Source: Gymnorhina tibicen (Eukaryota; Chordata; Aves; Passeriformes; Artamidae). From it: a DNA stretch of 64,000 nt. The stretch covers positions 1 through 64,000 of the forward strand of contig VXAZ01000598.1 of NCBI GenBank assembly GCA_013399875.1, read 5' to 3'. Under the pieces are notes generated by a model, which made no database searches, was not told the origin of the DNA, and was given only the letters and a program-made list of their open reading frames with translations. This document shows positions 21,723 through 35,428 of this stretch, piece after piece. The position numbers and the translations under genes were made by a program. Position 1 is the first letter of the stretch. The number at the start of each line of letters is the position of its first letter.

Positions 21723-24700
21723 CAAATGACCAGAAACCCAAGAAAACACTCAGGCAAGGATACGAGCATAGGCACCGCATGATGTTAAAAATGAACGGTC
21801 AGCTGGCTCAGGGAGCTGAGCAAACATGCACATTTACAGTGAAAGTTCAGGTTAGATGTACCCACCCAGTAAAAAGACCGATGATTTCATTTGAAACAGG
21901 ACACAGACACCCACAACAAGCACATATCCAAAATTTATAACTGGAGCATCTGAAGAGCAACAATTGCCAAGGAAACAGAGAATTTGAGGCAAATTTCTAT
22001 GAACGAGCAATGAAGGAGGTTTAGGAAATAGCAATAGGAAATGAAAAATAAAGATGAAGGGGTACAGTGAAAATGAAGAAAGTTAGCAAGAATGAGAGCT
22101 GAAATCCTGCCTTTCCTGCAGGCCAGAGGACTTAGGTCATTGACTCCAGCTGAGCCAAGGAGTTCACTGAAGGAGCACTGTTAGGAGTCCAGGCAAGGTT
22201 TGATGTAAAACTGAAAGACTTAGTGTATTAAAAGCCCCAAGGAGAGCAAAGCATTTTAAGACAGAGCAAAGTTCAGCTGTGCTAAGGTTTTTAGGACTAA
22301 GAATATAAAAAGCTATTACTGACTTCATCTCTATAATCTGCTGACACACTAGAGGGAGCTGAGAAAGAAGATCCCTGGAGTCTTTTGTTTTCCTGGGAGC
22401 AGTAACGTATTTGTACCCAGAATGAAGGGTTGGGAAAGGCTGTGGCTTGTATATTTCTGAAGAGCAGGTTAGTGGTTGCATCAGCAAGAAACAGCTTGGG
22501 GAACACCATAACAACTCTGTTGTTGTGCATGCGTGGTGTCTGGCTATGCTCTGCTTCGGCACATTTGCACAAGCACTTATGAAGGGGTGAGCTGGGGGAT
22601 TAGACCAAGTGTAAAACTGATGTGTGTCACTGGGAGTAACACCACTAGCACTGGTGAAGGGCTGGAGAATCGTGCAGGGCTGGAGAGACATGAACAGCTG
22701 TGGCTAATGCACTTGATTTATGGATGATGAAGAGCACTGGCACATTTTTGTGTAGCCACCAGTCTGGAGAGGAAGGAGAGAAATTTCAGGAGGATTTTAT
22801 ACTGAGTAATAAATGTCTTTCACAGATTTAAAAACAACAACAAAAATCAAACAAAATCACTGGAAAGCCTGGGTAACATGGCAGACTTGAAAAGTTTCTC
22901 ATGTGAGCATTTTACACCTTTTCTTTCAGTGTAAAATGTGACTTCTGATGAATCTTTGCCCTTTACTTTGCTAAACCAATTTTCTCAGAAAAGAGGTGGA
23001 GATTTTTCACTATTTTGCAAATCAGTCACCAAGGATTTTGAAAATATTTTGAAAGTATTTTTTCCTTTCTTTTCTTTTTCTTCCTTGTTAGAGAGGAGAA
23101 AAGAAAAATCTAATAATCTACTTGAACTGTGTGGAGCAGGATAACATCAGAAGGAAGTTAATAATTCATCATATTCCTACACTCTTAAAAAGAGTCAAAA
23201 CAAGCAAAAAGATCAATGACTTACAACAAGATGCCAGTGAGAAACATAAGTTTGAGCAATAGGAAGATCTGATCTGAAAAAATATATGTTCAAAGTATTA
23301 CACTGATATAATAAGAAGATAATAACAATAAAAATGACAACAACAGAAAAACTTCTCTACAATAACATAAATTATTTACCAGATACATATTATGGTTTTT
23401 GTTAGATTCACATACCATTTGTGGTGCAGACAATGTAATTTTTTACTTCAAAAATTTTATGATACGTAACAAATCTTGTGCTACTTGTCAGACAGATTAC
23501 ATGCACTCTGATTCCTTTTGTAATTCTCATTTACAACAGATTATTTTCCACTCTATTGATCACAGTATCTCGGATGCATTATGGAAAATTAATTCATTTT
23601 ATGAAGTTACTGTGGTTTGGCTTAAAGTAAAAAAGTGGGGGTTTTACAACATCTATAAAACATTTTCTTTTCCCTTGAACATAAAGTTTTACTGGAATTT
23701 GCACTGAAGGAAAAGTTTGCCAAGCTAAGATAGGTGGTTGCCATATGCTGTATACATAAATTGATGCAGAAATATTGTTCCTTCTGTGAAAGGTGTAGCT
23801 CAAACAAGTAATTTTAAAAGTTTCAGGAAATCTCAGGGCTTTTTAAAGAACCTGCTGTAAAACCTTTCTACATCTGACATGACTAAAAATAGCATTTTCC
23901 TTTTTCTGCCTGTACTCTACCTTTTGTTCTTGGAGCCTCCTCTGTGCAGTCTTTGTCTGAGCAGCCCACCAGACGTGTCTTGGTAGGCAGCAGTGGGGGA
24001 ACCCAAGAGCTACAGCCAGGCTGGGAGTTGGGACAGACTTAACTGGGACAGAGTTTGGAAGAGGGCTTGGGGGGAAAGAGAGCTAAGTGATGCAGCCTTA
24101 GTTCGGGTTTGGGAGGGGCTGCAGAATTTCAGTCTGTGTCACCCAGGAACTAACGGTCTGGATGAAGTAAAAGTGAATCAAATGGCTTGAAAAATGCACA
24201 CTGGACTCAGTGTGGGGCAGAGATAGGCACATTGGAGCATTGTTCATCTCTCATCACAATCTTCTTTCTAGCTTTTGGAAGCACAGCAATCTCAAAAAGA
24301 GGTTTCTCTTGTACTTCCAAGTATTACAAGTTAATATAAACCCATTAGAATATGCAGAATGTTACATTGTTATTGCAAACCCAGTGTGCAAATATAATTA
24401 CAGTAACACAACCAGTATAGAGATAACTTGTCTCCAAAAGCAAAAAAATTTGTATATTAAAATAAGAGGCTTTTGAATCCAGCTTGAGTAGCTGAAAACA
24501 AGTATCCATCCCTACCACCACTCCCCCTTTTCCCACGCATGGTGACAGTGCAATGCCCATCCTTTTTTCATTCTGCTCTTGCTCTAATGACTTCCAGCAG
24601 TTTTCTGTCTTTCTAATAAACTGCACAGAGCCTCTCCTGGGTCTTGAGGAGGCCTGCTTGTTCCATGGGTATTTCTGAGGCTTGGCATTGCCTTGCTGTG

Positions 24701-27228
24701 ACCCAAAAAGGCCTCTGCCACTGCTGCGGCAGATCCTGAGTTCCCCCAGCAGAGCACACCCAGGTCTCAAAGCATGCTTTGCTTCCTCCCCATGATTTTA
24801 TCTGAATTTATGACGTAGAGCTAAAACTGGGCAAACAGAGCAGCCAGATGCCCTGCTGCTCAGTCACACCCTTTTAATGAAAGCAACCACATATTACACA
24901 CTCATAAAACCAGTTATGATATTTCATTTATTGTGTTTATCCTGAAGTGTGGTGTGTTTCCAGTATACCAAGACCCAAAGAAAATTATATGGCTGGCACT
25001 AAGTAACTGTGACAGCAAACTCAAACCAAGAAAAAAAAAAAAAAAGACACCACTTACTTCTCAGAGAATATTTCTTAAAAAAAAAAAATCACATCATACT
25101 GAGTTCTTGGTCATAATCTTCAAAGAAAGATACTTACACAAGCATCCTGGGAACTAAAATTCTTATGGAAAATTAAAGACTTAATAAAGACATTAGACCC
25201 ATTATGATCACTCTGATGTTCTGACCCTGATGTACTGCCCAGGTTCCCTCCCTGTACTGCCCAGGATGCAACTGCAAATTTATCTACTCACTCAATCTAA
25301 TTAAACACATGTAAAAGCAGTGTTGCAGAGCCTGCATTTATCCTGTATTTACACACAGCTCAAAACCATTTCCTTGTGTCTCCTGGCTGTTTTAGGCTAT
25401 GGGCCTGTGAGCAGCAGGACTAATGTTGCAGGTTGATGTTAGGGAAGGGCTTGTTGATCCTAGCCCAGGGCTCTGGCACTCCTTGAATCCTTCCATAAGT
25501 TGATTAAACCATTCAAAGGGGGTTTTGTTTTTTTCTTAATTGTTGAATTTAGTTGCCTGGGGAGAAGCTGGCACAAGATAATAGGAGAGACATTGCAGTG
25601 CTTTTTGGGCCAGTAGCTGTTGGGTTGCCTTATCCCTTTCCACGGTAGGCTGCCATTGGCCTCCTGGTCAGATGAAGGATATTGTCTCTCTACATAGACT
25701 TCAGAGGAGAGATGACAGTGATCAACATGCTGTATAAGACACTGTCAAGATAAATGGTGATTTGAAATCCTCAGGACAAGCGCAAACTATCCAAAAGATG
25801 CTCCTCAGAAGAACGTGTCCTTAACACAAAAATCTGTGATCTGAAAGAGGTCAAACTATATGAGCTCGTGGTCCCTTCTGTAAATGTAATAAAGCATGAT
25901 AAATAAGCAAATATCTTGCAATCCATTGATAGGCTTCAGGATTTTTATTTTTACAAAAATTTAAAGTGTCTGTCCTCTCCCTACCAAGTCTTTTAGACCT
26001 GAGAGCAGAGAAAAATTGAATCAGAAGTAGGGGCTTCTAGAAAAACATGGAAAAGTCTTTATTCACTGACTTAGATGAGACAAACTGGCAAACTACCTTA
26101 AACTATGTTTCAGTCATAAGCTACTGTACTAGCACTGGTTTTTATTCTCCCTCCATCCTAGATATCTTACTGTAAACCTTTTGAGTTTAGATACTGCATC
26201 AACAGTGGGTAAATAGAGCAGTTCCTTGGTGCTGGCAGGGGACCAGGATGAGGTCAGATTTGTACAGTAACAAAAACTGACAGAATTTAGAAGATGATTT
26301 AACAGTGGCAACTGTATAACCACTGATGGAAACTGACTGCTTGCAAAGGCAGCTGTACCATAAGAGTCAGGACATTTATTTTCTTGCTCTTTGGCATACC
26401 CGTTCTTCAGCTCTTTATGCACCACCATTTCTACAGATTATTTCAGGACAAATGCTCTGACTGGAACTAACCATGTGACTGATGTTGCTCCATTCAGGAC
26501 TTAACTGAAAAATACTTTCAGTAAGGGATGATGTGAAATCTGACTTCAAATTGTCCTCTACACAGATACACACCACAAAAAGAATTCTGCAGTTAAGCTC
26601 TTGTCTTTGTTTTTCTCTGGATGGTACTGCTTTGGCTACTTTCTAGGGTCCAGCTCTAACTACACTATTCAGGGTTTCAGTAAAAACTCCCACTGTAGTT
26701 CAGAGTCATTTGCATCCCCTACCTCTGCTGGCCCAACACACAAGCACAGTGCTGACATTGCACTTTGCACTTCCTAGCAGCCTTGTTATTTCAGTTTTAC
26801 TTTTTCCTTTTTCAGGAAAAAATGGGTGTTTTTTTCAGTTTTTGGGTTACTCCAATCTCTCCCAACCCCCAGTTTCTCTAGGAGTCAGGGTGGCCACACT
26901 ATCAGTGGGTATGTGCGAACCTCCAGATATTTTCAACCAAAGTCCTAGCAGGGAATTGAAGCTGGCAGCAGGCAGAGCAGTGTGACTCACTCTGAAAGGA
27001 CAGGAGCACGAGGGCAGTTTAAAATAGTTTGTTTCTCCCAAGACTGGTTCTTTCCTGAGGCCAGCTGTGGTTTCAACCTGAAAAAGACATGTGAACAGAT
27101 CTTGTTCAGTTTGGACTCTTTGTCTGCATACTGCATGTTTATTTGTTGCTTCTCACTCTCCCAGGCTATATGTTTTTCTACCTTTTTCCTGGATCTTTCC
27201 TTTTCCTCCATTCTCTGTTTCCTTTTAG
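21723..27228. other. Unique AT-rich non-coding stretch
   Basis: About 5.5 kb without a supported gene. The longest frame (22164-22691, minus, 175 codons) has no recognisable domain and is taken as chance. Long A-runs lie at about 25029-25045 and 25078-25088. A short direct repeat (GTACTGCCCAGG twice) lies at 25233-25265. Confidence 0.6.
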
Positions 27229-27361
27229 GCCTATGCTGTGGCAATGAGAGTGCCTGTATTCCGAGAGATGTGACCCAGCTGCATCCCAAGCCTGTACCTG
27301 GGCAAGATGTAGGTGTGTCCTCCCTCTTACCCCAGCAGGGAACTATGCTGTGGTCTCTCAG
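27229..27361 (+). other. Exon-like segment (speculative)
   Basis: A long pyrimidine tract (about 27170-27225) ends in CCTTTTAG at 27228. This is followed by 133 bp that stay open in one frame (LCCGNESACIPRDVTQLH, continuing to the end) and finish CTCAG before GTGAAC, a fair splice donor, at 27362. I do not recognise the peptide, and the single-frame openness over 44 codons is weak evidence. It could be an exon of an unknown gene, a long non-coding RNA exon or chance. No partner exon was found nearby. Confidence 0.2.
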
Positions 27362-30300
27362 GTGAACCCATGGAGACTCCAGCAAGCACAAGGACTGCAA
27401 GGTGTTCTGTATGGACCTAAGTCCTTGCTGGCCAAAATGTTTTCTGATTTCAGAAGGAAGTGGCTTGTGTGTGAATCACTGTGTCTGTTATGAATTATTT
27501 TCCCATAGAGGCAATGGTTGGTAGTTCAGCTTGAGTTAAATGTTTTATTTTCTGTTTAATTAATTGGACATAACTAAATAAAGAATCCACTGTAAACAAG
27601 GTTGAGAAACAGTGCCTTAAAGTTTGTTACTGTATTTATAGAGGCCAACTGAGCATACACTGGTAAAATAATAACTGTTTGCTCTGCACATGATCTCCTT
27701 ATTCTGGATTACATCAGCACTTGCCCACATACAATTAAAGTACCTGACACACCACAGCTAAAATTCTGCCAAATGATGAACCCACCCAGGCTCAGATATG
27801 TGAGCTATACCCAGGCCTCTCCCAACTTTTGTTTACCTGGTATTTCACGCTGATCTAACTACAAAATGTTCAAACTGCAGTAACCATCAGGATGAGTGCT
27901 TCTCATGCTGGCTGGGGTAAAGCCAGTTTAGTCTGCAATACACTTGGCTCAAACCCAGTAAAGTCTTTAGACAATTAAACTGTAAACCATGGCATACAGG
28001 TTAGCTTTCTGTGAAGGGCTACAGCAAGGTGAAGGATTTGGAGAAGCAGAGGATATTAATCTGCAGGTGGCTTCTTACCACTGGAGGCAGACACTAAATG
28101 CTAACTGGCTGAAACCTGGGCAGAGGCTGGAGGTGCAGAGAGGACAAAGTGCCTGGAGTTTTCGGTCATGATTACAGTGCACCAAGCACAAAGCATTGCA
28201 AGGCTGGTAGGTGAAACCCCTGCCTCCCTGCACTCCTGTCCTGTGGCCAAGCATGTGAAGGTTGGACATGTTCCCCTCCCACTGAGCTACCCCACTGCCT
28301 CAAGCATGGTCCTGTAAGCCTTCAGGAGCAGGACAGGCACCAGGGCCTTGGACACCTCAATTTTCCTGAAAATCAAAAATGCTAGCAGGGGGAAAGGGAA
28401 CACAATTTTTCCTGTGTACCATCTGTTTCACAGCAACGAGCACCCCTGTGATTGTCTGTAGATCAAGCAGGTGGGTTTATGACTCCCAGTGATGTGTTGG
28501 TGCGTAGCAGTGCTCTGCTCATCCTTTCCTGGTATGGTCCTTATTTCTGACATCCTAATAACTCCTTGCTCCTACCTGCCTGGGCCTCTAGTGGGACTTG
28601 ATTAAGTGCTTATAGTTTAATTTGTGAACAGGAAGAGGATCGCCTGTGTAATGGAAGTTAAGTGTTGTAGGGCTTGGCTGAGTCACGGCTAGCTCCAGAG
28701 TAAGTCAGTGAGATCAGTTCTTCCAGGGTCAGTAAAAAAGAGAGAAGGGAGAGAAAAACCAGGCCTACCCTTTTTATGGATCTTTTCCTTTTGGCTGAAT
28801 CTTTTACTGCCAGAAAAATTTGGGATACTTCAAAAAAAACAAAGCCACTACTGTCAACATTACTTAAGGGATAGCAGAAGCCAGGACAGGAGATCACCAT
28901 TAAGCAACAACCTATCTTGAAAGAGACTGCATAAGAAGGCAGTCTATGATATTGATCCTGGCTTTCTTTGAAATACTTCAAAAATGTTATAAATGCTAAC
29001 ATTAAAAGTGCCATTCTATGATGTGAGGGGAAGGAGAATTAGAACTGACCTTTACAGTCTTGTACTTTGAGCAAGTCATGCTCTTGATCACATAAGCATC
29101 CAAACATTTATGTTTTATTTATAAATAAGCCAAGCCTTTTTCAACTCGCTTCCTGGTAAAAAGGCAGCATTCAAACCACAGAAATCCTTTGTGTCATGTG
29201 TAGTGCTCATTATTCTGGGAAACTGTGAGACATGCCTATTGTATACTGAATTCTTTGTTTCAAGCTTGCAGAGGTCCTCCTGGGATGCTTCCCCACAAGG
29301 TTACTCTGGCTATGTTTAACAAGCACTTGAAACCCAGATCATGTACTTGTAGCAAAAATGAGAATATGTAGCAGCATGTTAAGTACTATGGAAAATTGCA
29401 TCCTGGCTCAATGCTGGGGGAAGGGAATTTCTGCCATTGTCAGCAGGAAACTTCTGGAGGTCTGAAATAATAAGAGGAATAATAGAAATCTAAGTATGAT
29501 TTAGGAATGCACATACTTTTCCATTCCAGTATTGAGTACCTGTAAATAATTTCATTTCAGAGATTTTTTTTTTGCAAGTTCTAGAAATATGGCTATATCT
29601 GTTTGAGAACTGCTGGCAAATAGTAGTCAAATACTGCTTGCTTTGGTATGATGCAAAATTCTGCCTGTTAAATTGCAAGGTTATTTTTGTGAAAGCCAAA
29701 CCAGCCAGCTTCAGAAAATGCCAGTTAACATCCCTTGCAACATTAAATTTATTCTCTTTAAGAACAAGAGGAAATGTAGTGGTGTTTTCTACAGTCTGAG
29801 CTTTATAGAAAGACCCTCTGTGTGAAACACCCACAGCAGCACAGTGCATGAAAAATTCTGACCTTCATTTTAGCATTCATTTAGCAGTTGGCCTGGAAAT
29901 CACTGAGCCCTTCGTACGTCCTTTTGTTCTATCTTCAGACAATATGCTCACTATAAGCAAAAGTGTCCATATCTCTTCGTGGGTGCCTAGAAATCTCACT
30001 GTACAATTTGCTGCACAGCCTCTTATCAGGTTCAGAAGCAAACATCGGTGACTGCATATGATAATTGCTGTGCCCACAGCCTTTTATTGACTCATTTTAA
30101 CAGCAGGAATTGCATCATTTGTAAAGACCAGTTACTTTTCCCTCCATTTAGAATTCTCATTAAAAGTTCAATGATTTAGAGTCCATCACTTTCACAATTC
30201 CTAGAAATGCATTAACTCTGTATTTATAATGTGTTACACAGGGAAATTATAAGATTGTTTGTAGATAGGCAATGGAAACATTTGTCACAGGATAGCAGTA

Positions 30301-30533
30301 TGATTTGGGGACCAATCTGGAACATCAGCTCCAGCAAACCAACCACCTCAACATCTTGCCAACACATCTGAGTAGTTTGAGCCTGATATAATTCTATCTC
30401 CCGCTACTTCATTGCCATGACTTTTGCTTTTCCACTGAGGTTCATGCATTGCTTCTTCCTTTCTGCAGTACAACAGCAGATGCTCACATTTTTCTTCTCT
30501 TGGTGGTGTTTCTATGTAAAGCAAAAAACAGTG

Positions 30534-30591
30534 AATGTTTTCCAAACATTTCTTTGAGATTTAATGTTTTCCAAACATTTCTTTGAGATTT
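30534..30591 (+). repeat. 29-bp tandem duplication
   Basis: Positions 30534-30562 and 30563-30591 are identical 29-mers (AATGTTTTCCAAACATTTCT, continuing TTGAGATTT), head to tail with no spacer and no N. This looks like replication slippage, unlike the N-flanked assembly duplications. Confidence 0.9.
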
Positions 30592-33230
30592 AATTTCCAC
30601 CACTGCAGAAATTAATATAGGACACTGTTACAAAGTCTTGTGCTTTCCCAAAGCCATTCTGTAAGGATGGAGTGTTGGGTAAACTGACGTGGAGAGTGTT
30701 TAGTTTCCTCCTCAATGAACTTTACAGTTGCTGTGTATTTTGGAGCATTACTAAAATGTACATAATAAAGAGAGAATTATGATATACAGTTTAATTTACT
30801 GTATTTAGCTGTACATCCTTTTTTGCCTCTAGAGTAGAGATATCTGTTTGTCCTGGTTTGAGACACTGTTACTCAGTAAAAAGAGATCTACCCTCACACT
30901 TCATATGATGGCATATTGACCATCTTTCTGCTAAAACTTTTTATTTTTACTGACTGAGTTTTTATACTGACAGCATAAGAATGAAATAATGAGTTAACTG
31001 TGTCAGCTATTATCAGAACGAAATCAATGATGCAGAAATAGTGGTTACTAACCTAATGCATAGCTGATGTTTGCATCCTAACTTTCCTTTTAATGGTATC
31101 CAAGAACATGGCTTGAAATTTGGATGCACTTCAGTTACAGAATTAATATTATAATTCTCTCTGAAGAACTGCAGGCCTGTCCCTTCAAGAAAGTGCTTAT
31201 GATCTCAGAAGAAAAGCTTTAAGATTATAATGGAGAGAAAGACTGACTTCAAAAGGGTTTTGCACAGAGGTAGGAAATAACCATTACCCCTCCTTTCTAA
31301 AATTTTGTGTATGTTTAGTGCTAACTGTAAAATTGTTTTCCTGCAGTTAAAAGCTGAATAAATTCCCAATGAAATAAGTCAATAAGCACAAGAGTGTCAA
31401 ATCCAAAGAAGTAAAAGTAAATATTATTTCTTCCTGTCCAGGTCAGAGTATTTTACTTTTAAGATAAGCTGCCTAGGACCTTCATTCTTATTCATAAAAT
31501 TCCCCAAGGAAAACCCTTTCAAGTACACTTTCAGCTATTTAATTCAGAGGGAAACGTCATGCATAGCTTAGAGCTGATGCACATTTCCCTTACGGTTTCC
31601 TGCAAGTCTCTCAGTTCCTTCAGGGATCATTCAAGTCACAGCATATTCTATCCCTGCATCATTAATCACACAGATAGTAAGGAAGAATATTCTATTTGAA
31701 TATACTTAGCTCTATCTGAATGTGAATCTGTCTGAAATGTGAGTATTTTATCACAAATTCCAAGCACTCATTGAAGTGTTTGCTACTCAGCAAGGCACTC
31801 AAGTATACATGCAGGGAAAAGATGTTGTTAAACTGTGTTTAACTGCAGCTAACTAAGGCCTGGAAGTTTTTCCCTGAAATAGTTGTGGTACCAGCGAGTT
31901 CAGGTCTCAGATCTGCCCTAAACGGCTGTCTGTCATAATTTCCAGTTTTTCTGGCTTCTGAAACAAGTTCTTAGAGTGCTGCCAGTACACTAAGTATGCT
32001 GTGGCTGGAAGGAGTCTGGCAGCAATTTAGCTATAAGCCTAACAAAAGCAGGAAGCAGGGAACATAGACACCATATATTCCTAGGCCTGCCGAAGCATTC
32101 TTCTGGAGGTTTGCTGCTGAACAGCAGGGGAGTGTGGCCAAGTACATTGATAAGTGACCTCTACTTTGGTAGAGGAAAATTGGTGTTGCTCGTAACAGGA
32201 GATAACCCCCTTTCTTTTAAAATACAGACCAACACCATGAATTTAGCCAGTTACTTTCGTAGATGTGTTTCCAGGCTGCACTTGTGTTTACATCCCAGCA
32301 CTGAATTATTCCCTCTTTGCCTTCCTGGCATGTAAATGGAATTTGCTTTTGATGATTAGATAACAAAACAGGCTGTAATGAACATTATGAAGCTAAAGGC
32401 TATTTGTCAGAGCTGGCTGAAATGTTTCCAATGAATATTTCAACAGGTTTAATCTAAGATCCCCTTTCATAAAATATTCATAAACAATGTAACTCTTCAA
32501 AAGGATATATTGTGTAAGTATCCTAGTAAAGAAATCCTTAAAGCTTAGGAAAAAAGTCTAATATCTTGCTTTTTTTCTTAATATCTTCTCTTTTTTCTCT
32601 CTCTCTTACCACTTCAATTTCCTCCCTATTTCTGCTAGAAAACGTGTTTAAAATATGCAACATCTTAACTGCGTGTTACTGAAGGTAAAAAAGCACACAA
32701 AGCAGTCTCTGAATTGAGACAAAGAGTGCAAATTGTTCTGCCATATAGTTTACCTTCTTTTTTTACTTCTTTGTGCCTCAAAGGAGAAAAAAGTATTTTC
32801 AATCAAAGCTCCTTTTTCTCCTCAAAAGACTAAAACTAAGATACTGTAAAAATCTGTAAAAAATATAAGGAATTTTCTCATGAAGAATTACAATATTTAC
32901 AGACTTTTAAAGAAAATAAGAAATAAGAAATTCACACAGAAAAAGATATCCCTCTGCTGTTCACTGTAACTCACAAGCTCCTGACAGCATAGAGGAGGCT
33001 TTGCATGAGGGCAAACCCTACTCTTCAAAGACAGGGATCCAGTGAACACAGGGTTATAACCAAGCCTCTACCTGGATCCTTGCTTCCATCTATTGGCTTA
33101 TGTTGAGTTATCAAAGAAGTCACATTTAGGTATAAAACAGTAAAAATGTGCTAGCCTAATGCAGGTGCAATGCTGAAAGTGTGGGGTTTTATCAGCTGAG
33201 TATTAACAGTCTCCAAGGAGAGAAATTTCA

Positions 33231-33275
33231 TGGCTTTTCTAGGAATGTGGTCCAGTGGCTTTTCTAGGAATGTGG
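33231..33275 (+). repeat. Two 20-bp copies, 5-bp spacer
   Basis: TGGCTTTTCTAGGAATGTGG occurs at 33231-33250 and again at 33256-33275. A small local duplication of no known function. Confidence 0.85.
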
Positions 33276-33981
33276 CTTAATCACTCTCATTATGAGGATT
33301 TCTTGTTTCTTTAAATCCAGCTGTCATTTGGATATTTGCTTTTTGCCCATTGTGCTCTGGCTCTGCACTTCTGAGGAAGACCTGCTCTGCTTTTTCTATA
33401 GCTTCACTTTTTGTGGGATTATATTAGAGCTTTGTTTTCTCCAGGGTGAGCACTAGAAAAATAATTCTCTTCAATGTGTACACTTTTATATACTAATATT
33501 CTTCAAACACTGAAGAATAAAATTTTGTCTGTTTCATGAGTAACCCCATTTTTTAATTCATTGAAAAGTTTCTTGTATAAAGTTTTCTTGAGTCTTCTTC
33601 AAAAAAAAAATCCTTCTGTGTATGGTTTTTAATTCCACTTCTTTTTCCCCCTGCCTTTTGCATTTATCTGAAACACATAGGGTGAGCTGAAATTTTCTTC
33701 TAATACTGAAGACTGCTCAGCTCCAGTTAAAGTTTTTAAAACTCTTGCTTTTTCATTTTGATAGCTAGAGACAATTTTTCTGCTTTGTCATCTTGGCTCA
33801 TATTTTTTTGTCAAGGAATGTGGGTTTCTCCAGGGCCTGTTCTACATTCAGTACTTGAAATAGGCAAGAAGTGTCATGGCTTAATCACTAAACACAGACT
33901 GCTGGCCACAGCCTCCCTGTATCCTTGACATCAGTTAGGAAGCCGTCTGAAGGATGAGAAATCTGTCCTGGGCTGCTAGTG

Positions 33982-34115
33982 TAGAAGTGGAGGAGTCATC
34001 ATTTCTAGAAGTGTTTCAAGACGCCCCTGGATGTGGTGCTTGGGTTTTGGGTGATTATGGTGGGATAGGTGATCTTGAGGGTCTTTTCCAGCACTGATGA
34101 TTCTGCGATTCTATG
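33982..34115 (+). mobile_element. CR1 LINE 3' tail, followed by A-run
   Basis: AGAAGTGGAGGAGTCATCAT and CGCCCCTGGATGTGGTG match the CR1 ORF2 end. GGTGATCTTGAGGGTCTTTT and GATTCTGCGATTCTATG match the 3' tail. Directly after it comes a run of about 14 A (34116-34129), which is unusual because CR1 copies normally end in octamer repeats, not poly(A). Confidence 0.85.
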
Positions 34116-34129
34116 AAAAAAAAAAAAAA

Positions 34130-35420
34130 GGTGTATGTTAGCATAAGTTACTTCTGCTGGAAAAGTTTTAGTTTCAGAACTCCCTGCAAACTTCCTGTTT
34201 GTCATGCTGGCTTTTTTTCATGGAGTTTCATGGAGTTCTGGTGCCTCCCTTATCCTCTACATTCAAAACAAAAATTGATACACTTCCTACCACACACTGC
34301 TAGAGCTTGGAAGCAGTCATGATGTTTCTGGGAAGCTCAGGTATTGCAGTAATGTTGGAAAGGAACAAAATGAGAAAGGAAAGGACGTGACTCTTCCCTT
34401 TCTATGCCAGAAACAGCAGGAGTAATTCTACTTCATTGTAAGGCAGCTGAGCTTCTGAAAACTGATTTTATCTGAACATATTCCTGAACCACAAAACTTG
34501 TCTGAGCATTCTGAGCTGTACACAAATTCAGATCCAGTGTCAGTCTTTAAATGCATGGCTAAACCTGGACTTTGAGAATAGAAAAGCCTAAGCTTGTATT
34601 TCAACAATTATAAATACGCAACACAGGTGAAAAAAGAAAGAAAAAGTTAAATTTTTTCTGATGATGACATAGAAGCATCTCCTTTGCATACTTTCTTGGG
34701 GATAAGGCTCATATATGGGTGTGAACATAATGATGCCACCAGGCAGTGGACTGGAGCATCTGACTTAGTTCCCTTTGAAGGAAATCTGATAAACACATAA
34801 ACGAGTTGGAGGAAAAAAAAAGCACATGGTAAATAGAGAAACAGAATCTCCTTAAAACAAATTGCTATTACAGAAACTGGCTGAAAGACATGTAAACACA
34901 TTAGTTACTACTATCTTTTTCCTGATGAGTTTTATGAGCAAATGCTTTCCTTGGAAATTGCTACAGTTATGTTTCTAAAAGGAAAACACTGCAGCTTTCA
35001 GTACTCCAGCCAGAAATACACATTTGCCAGGAACCAAATACATAGGAGAGTGACATGCTTTCATTAAAAACTTGCAGAAGCTTGAATTAAAGAGGTCTTG
35101 GAGCATGACAGCTCCAGTCCTGCCTTCCTTGGCCACAGAGACTGGTAATGTGGCATTCTTTGAACATAAAATGGAATTAACAAACCTGTTAGTGAACAAA
35201 GCTTTGGGCAGACTTAAATAAAACCAGCTTATGTCACAAGTCATTGTACCCCCTTGTAAGTGTAGAAGGAAATAAGGAGAAGTTCTCTTGTTCTCTACTA
35301 TTGTGTATATTTTTACAATACAGAATTAACTGCAATTATTGAAGATAATTCCTTACACATATGAAAAATAGTAACCTTCTTTTTGTGAGTAGAAATATGC
35401 AACCATCCATTAACCAACCA
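34130..35420. other. Unique non-coding stretch
   Basis: About 1.3 kb with no recognised repeat or gene; short open frames only. Confidence 0.6.
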
Positions 35421-35428
35421 GTGTCTGT

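Larger units (their letters stand above)
27362..33981. other. Unique AT-rich non-coding stretch
   Basis: About 6.6 kb without a supported gene or recognised interspersed repeat, apart from two small local duplications listed separately (30534-30591 and 33231-33275). From about 30500 to 33900 it is AT-rich with very few open frames. Confidence 0.6.

Noticed and set aside
22164..22691. 175-codon open frame on minus
   Set aside because: Same reasoning; composition is Ser/Leu/Pro-rich without motif, and an overlapping minus frame is also open.
30847..30862. TGTCCTGGTTTGAG, similar to the start of an avian ERV LTR
   Set aside because: The following sequence is AT-rich and shows no further LTR features, so the match is too short.
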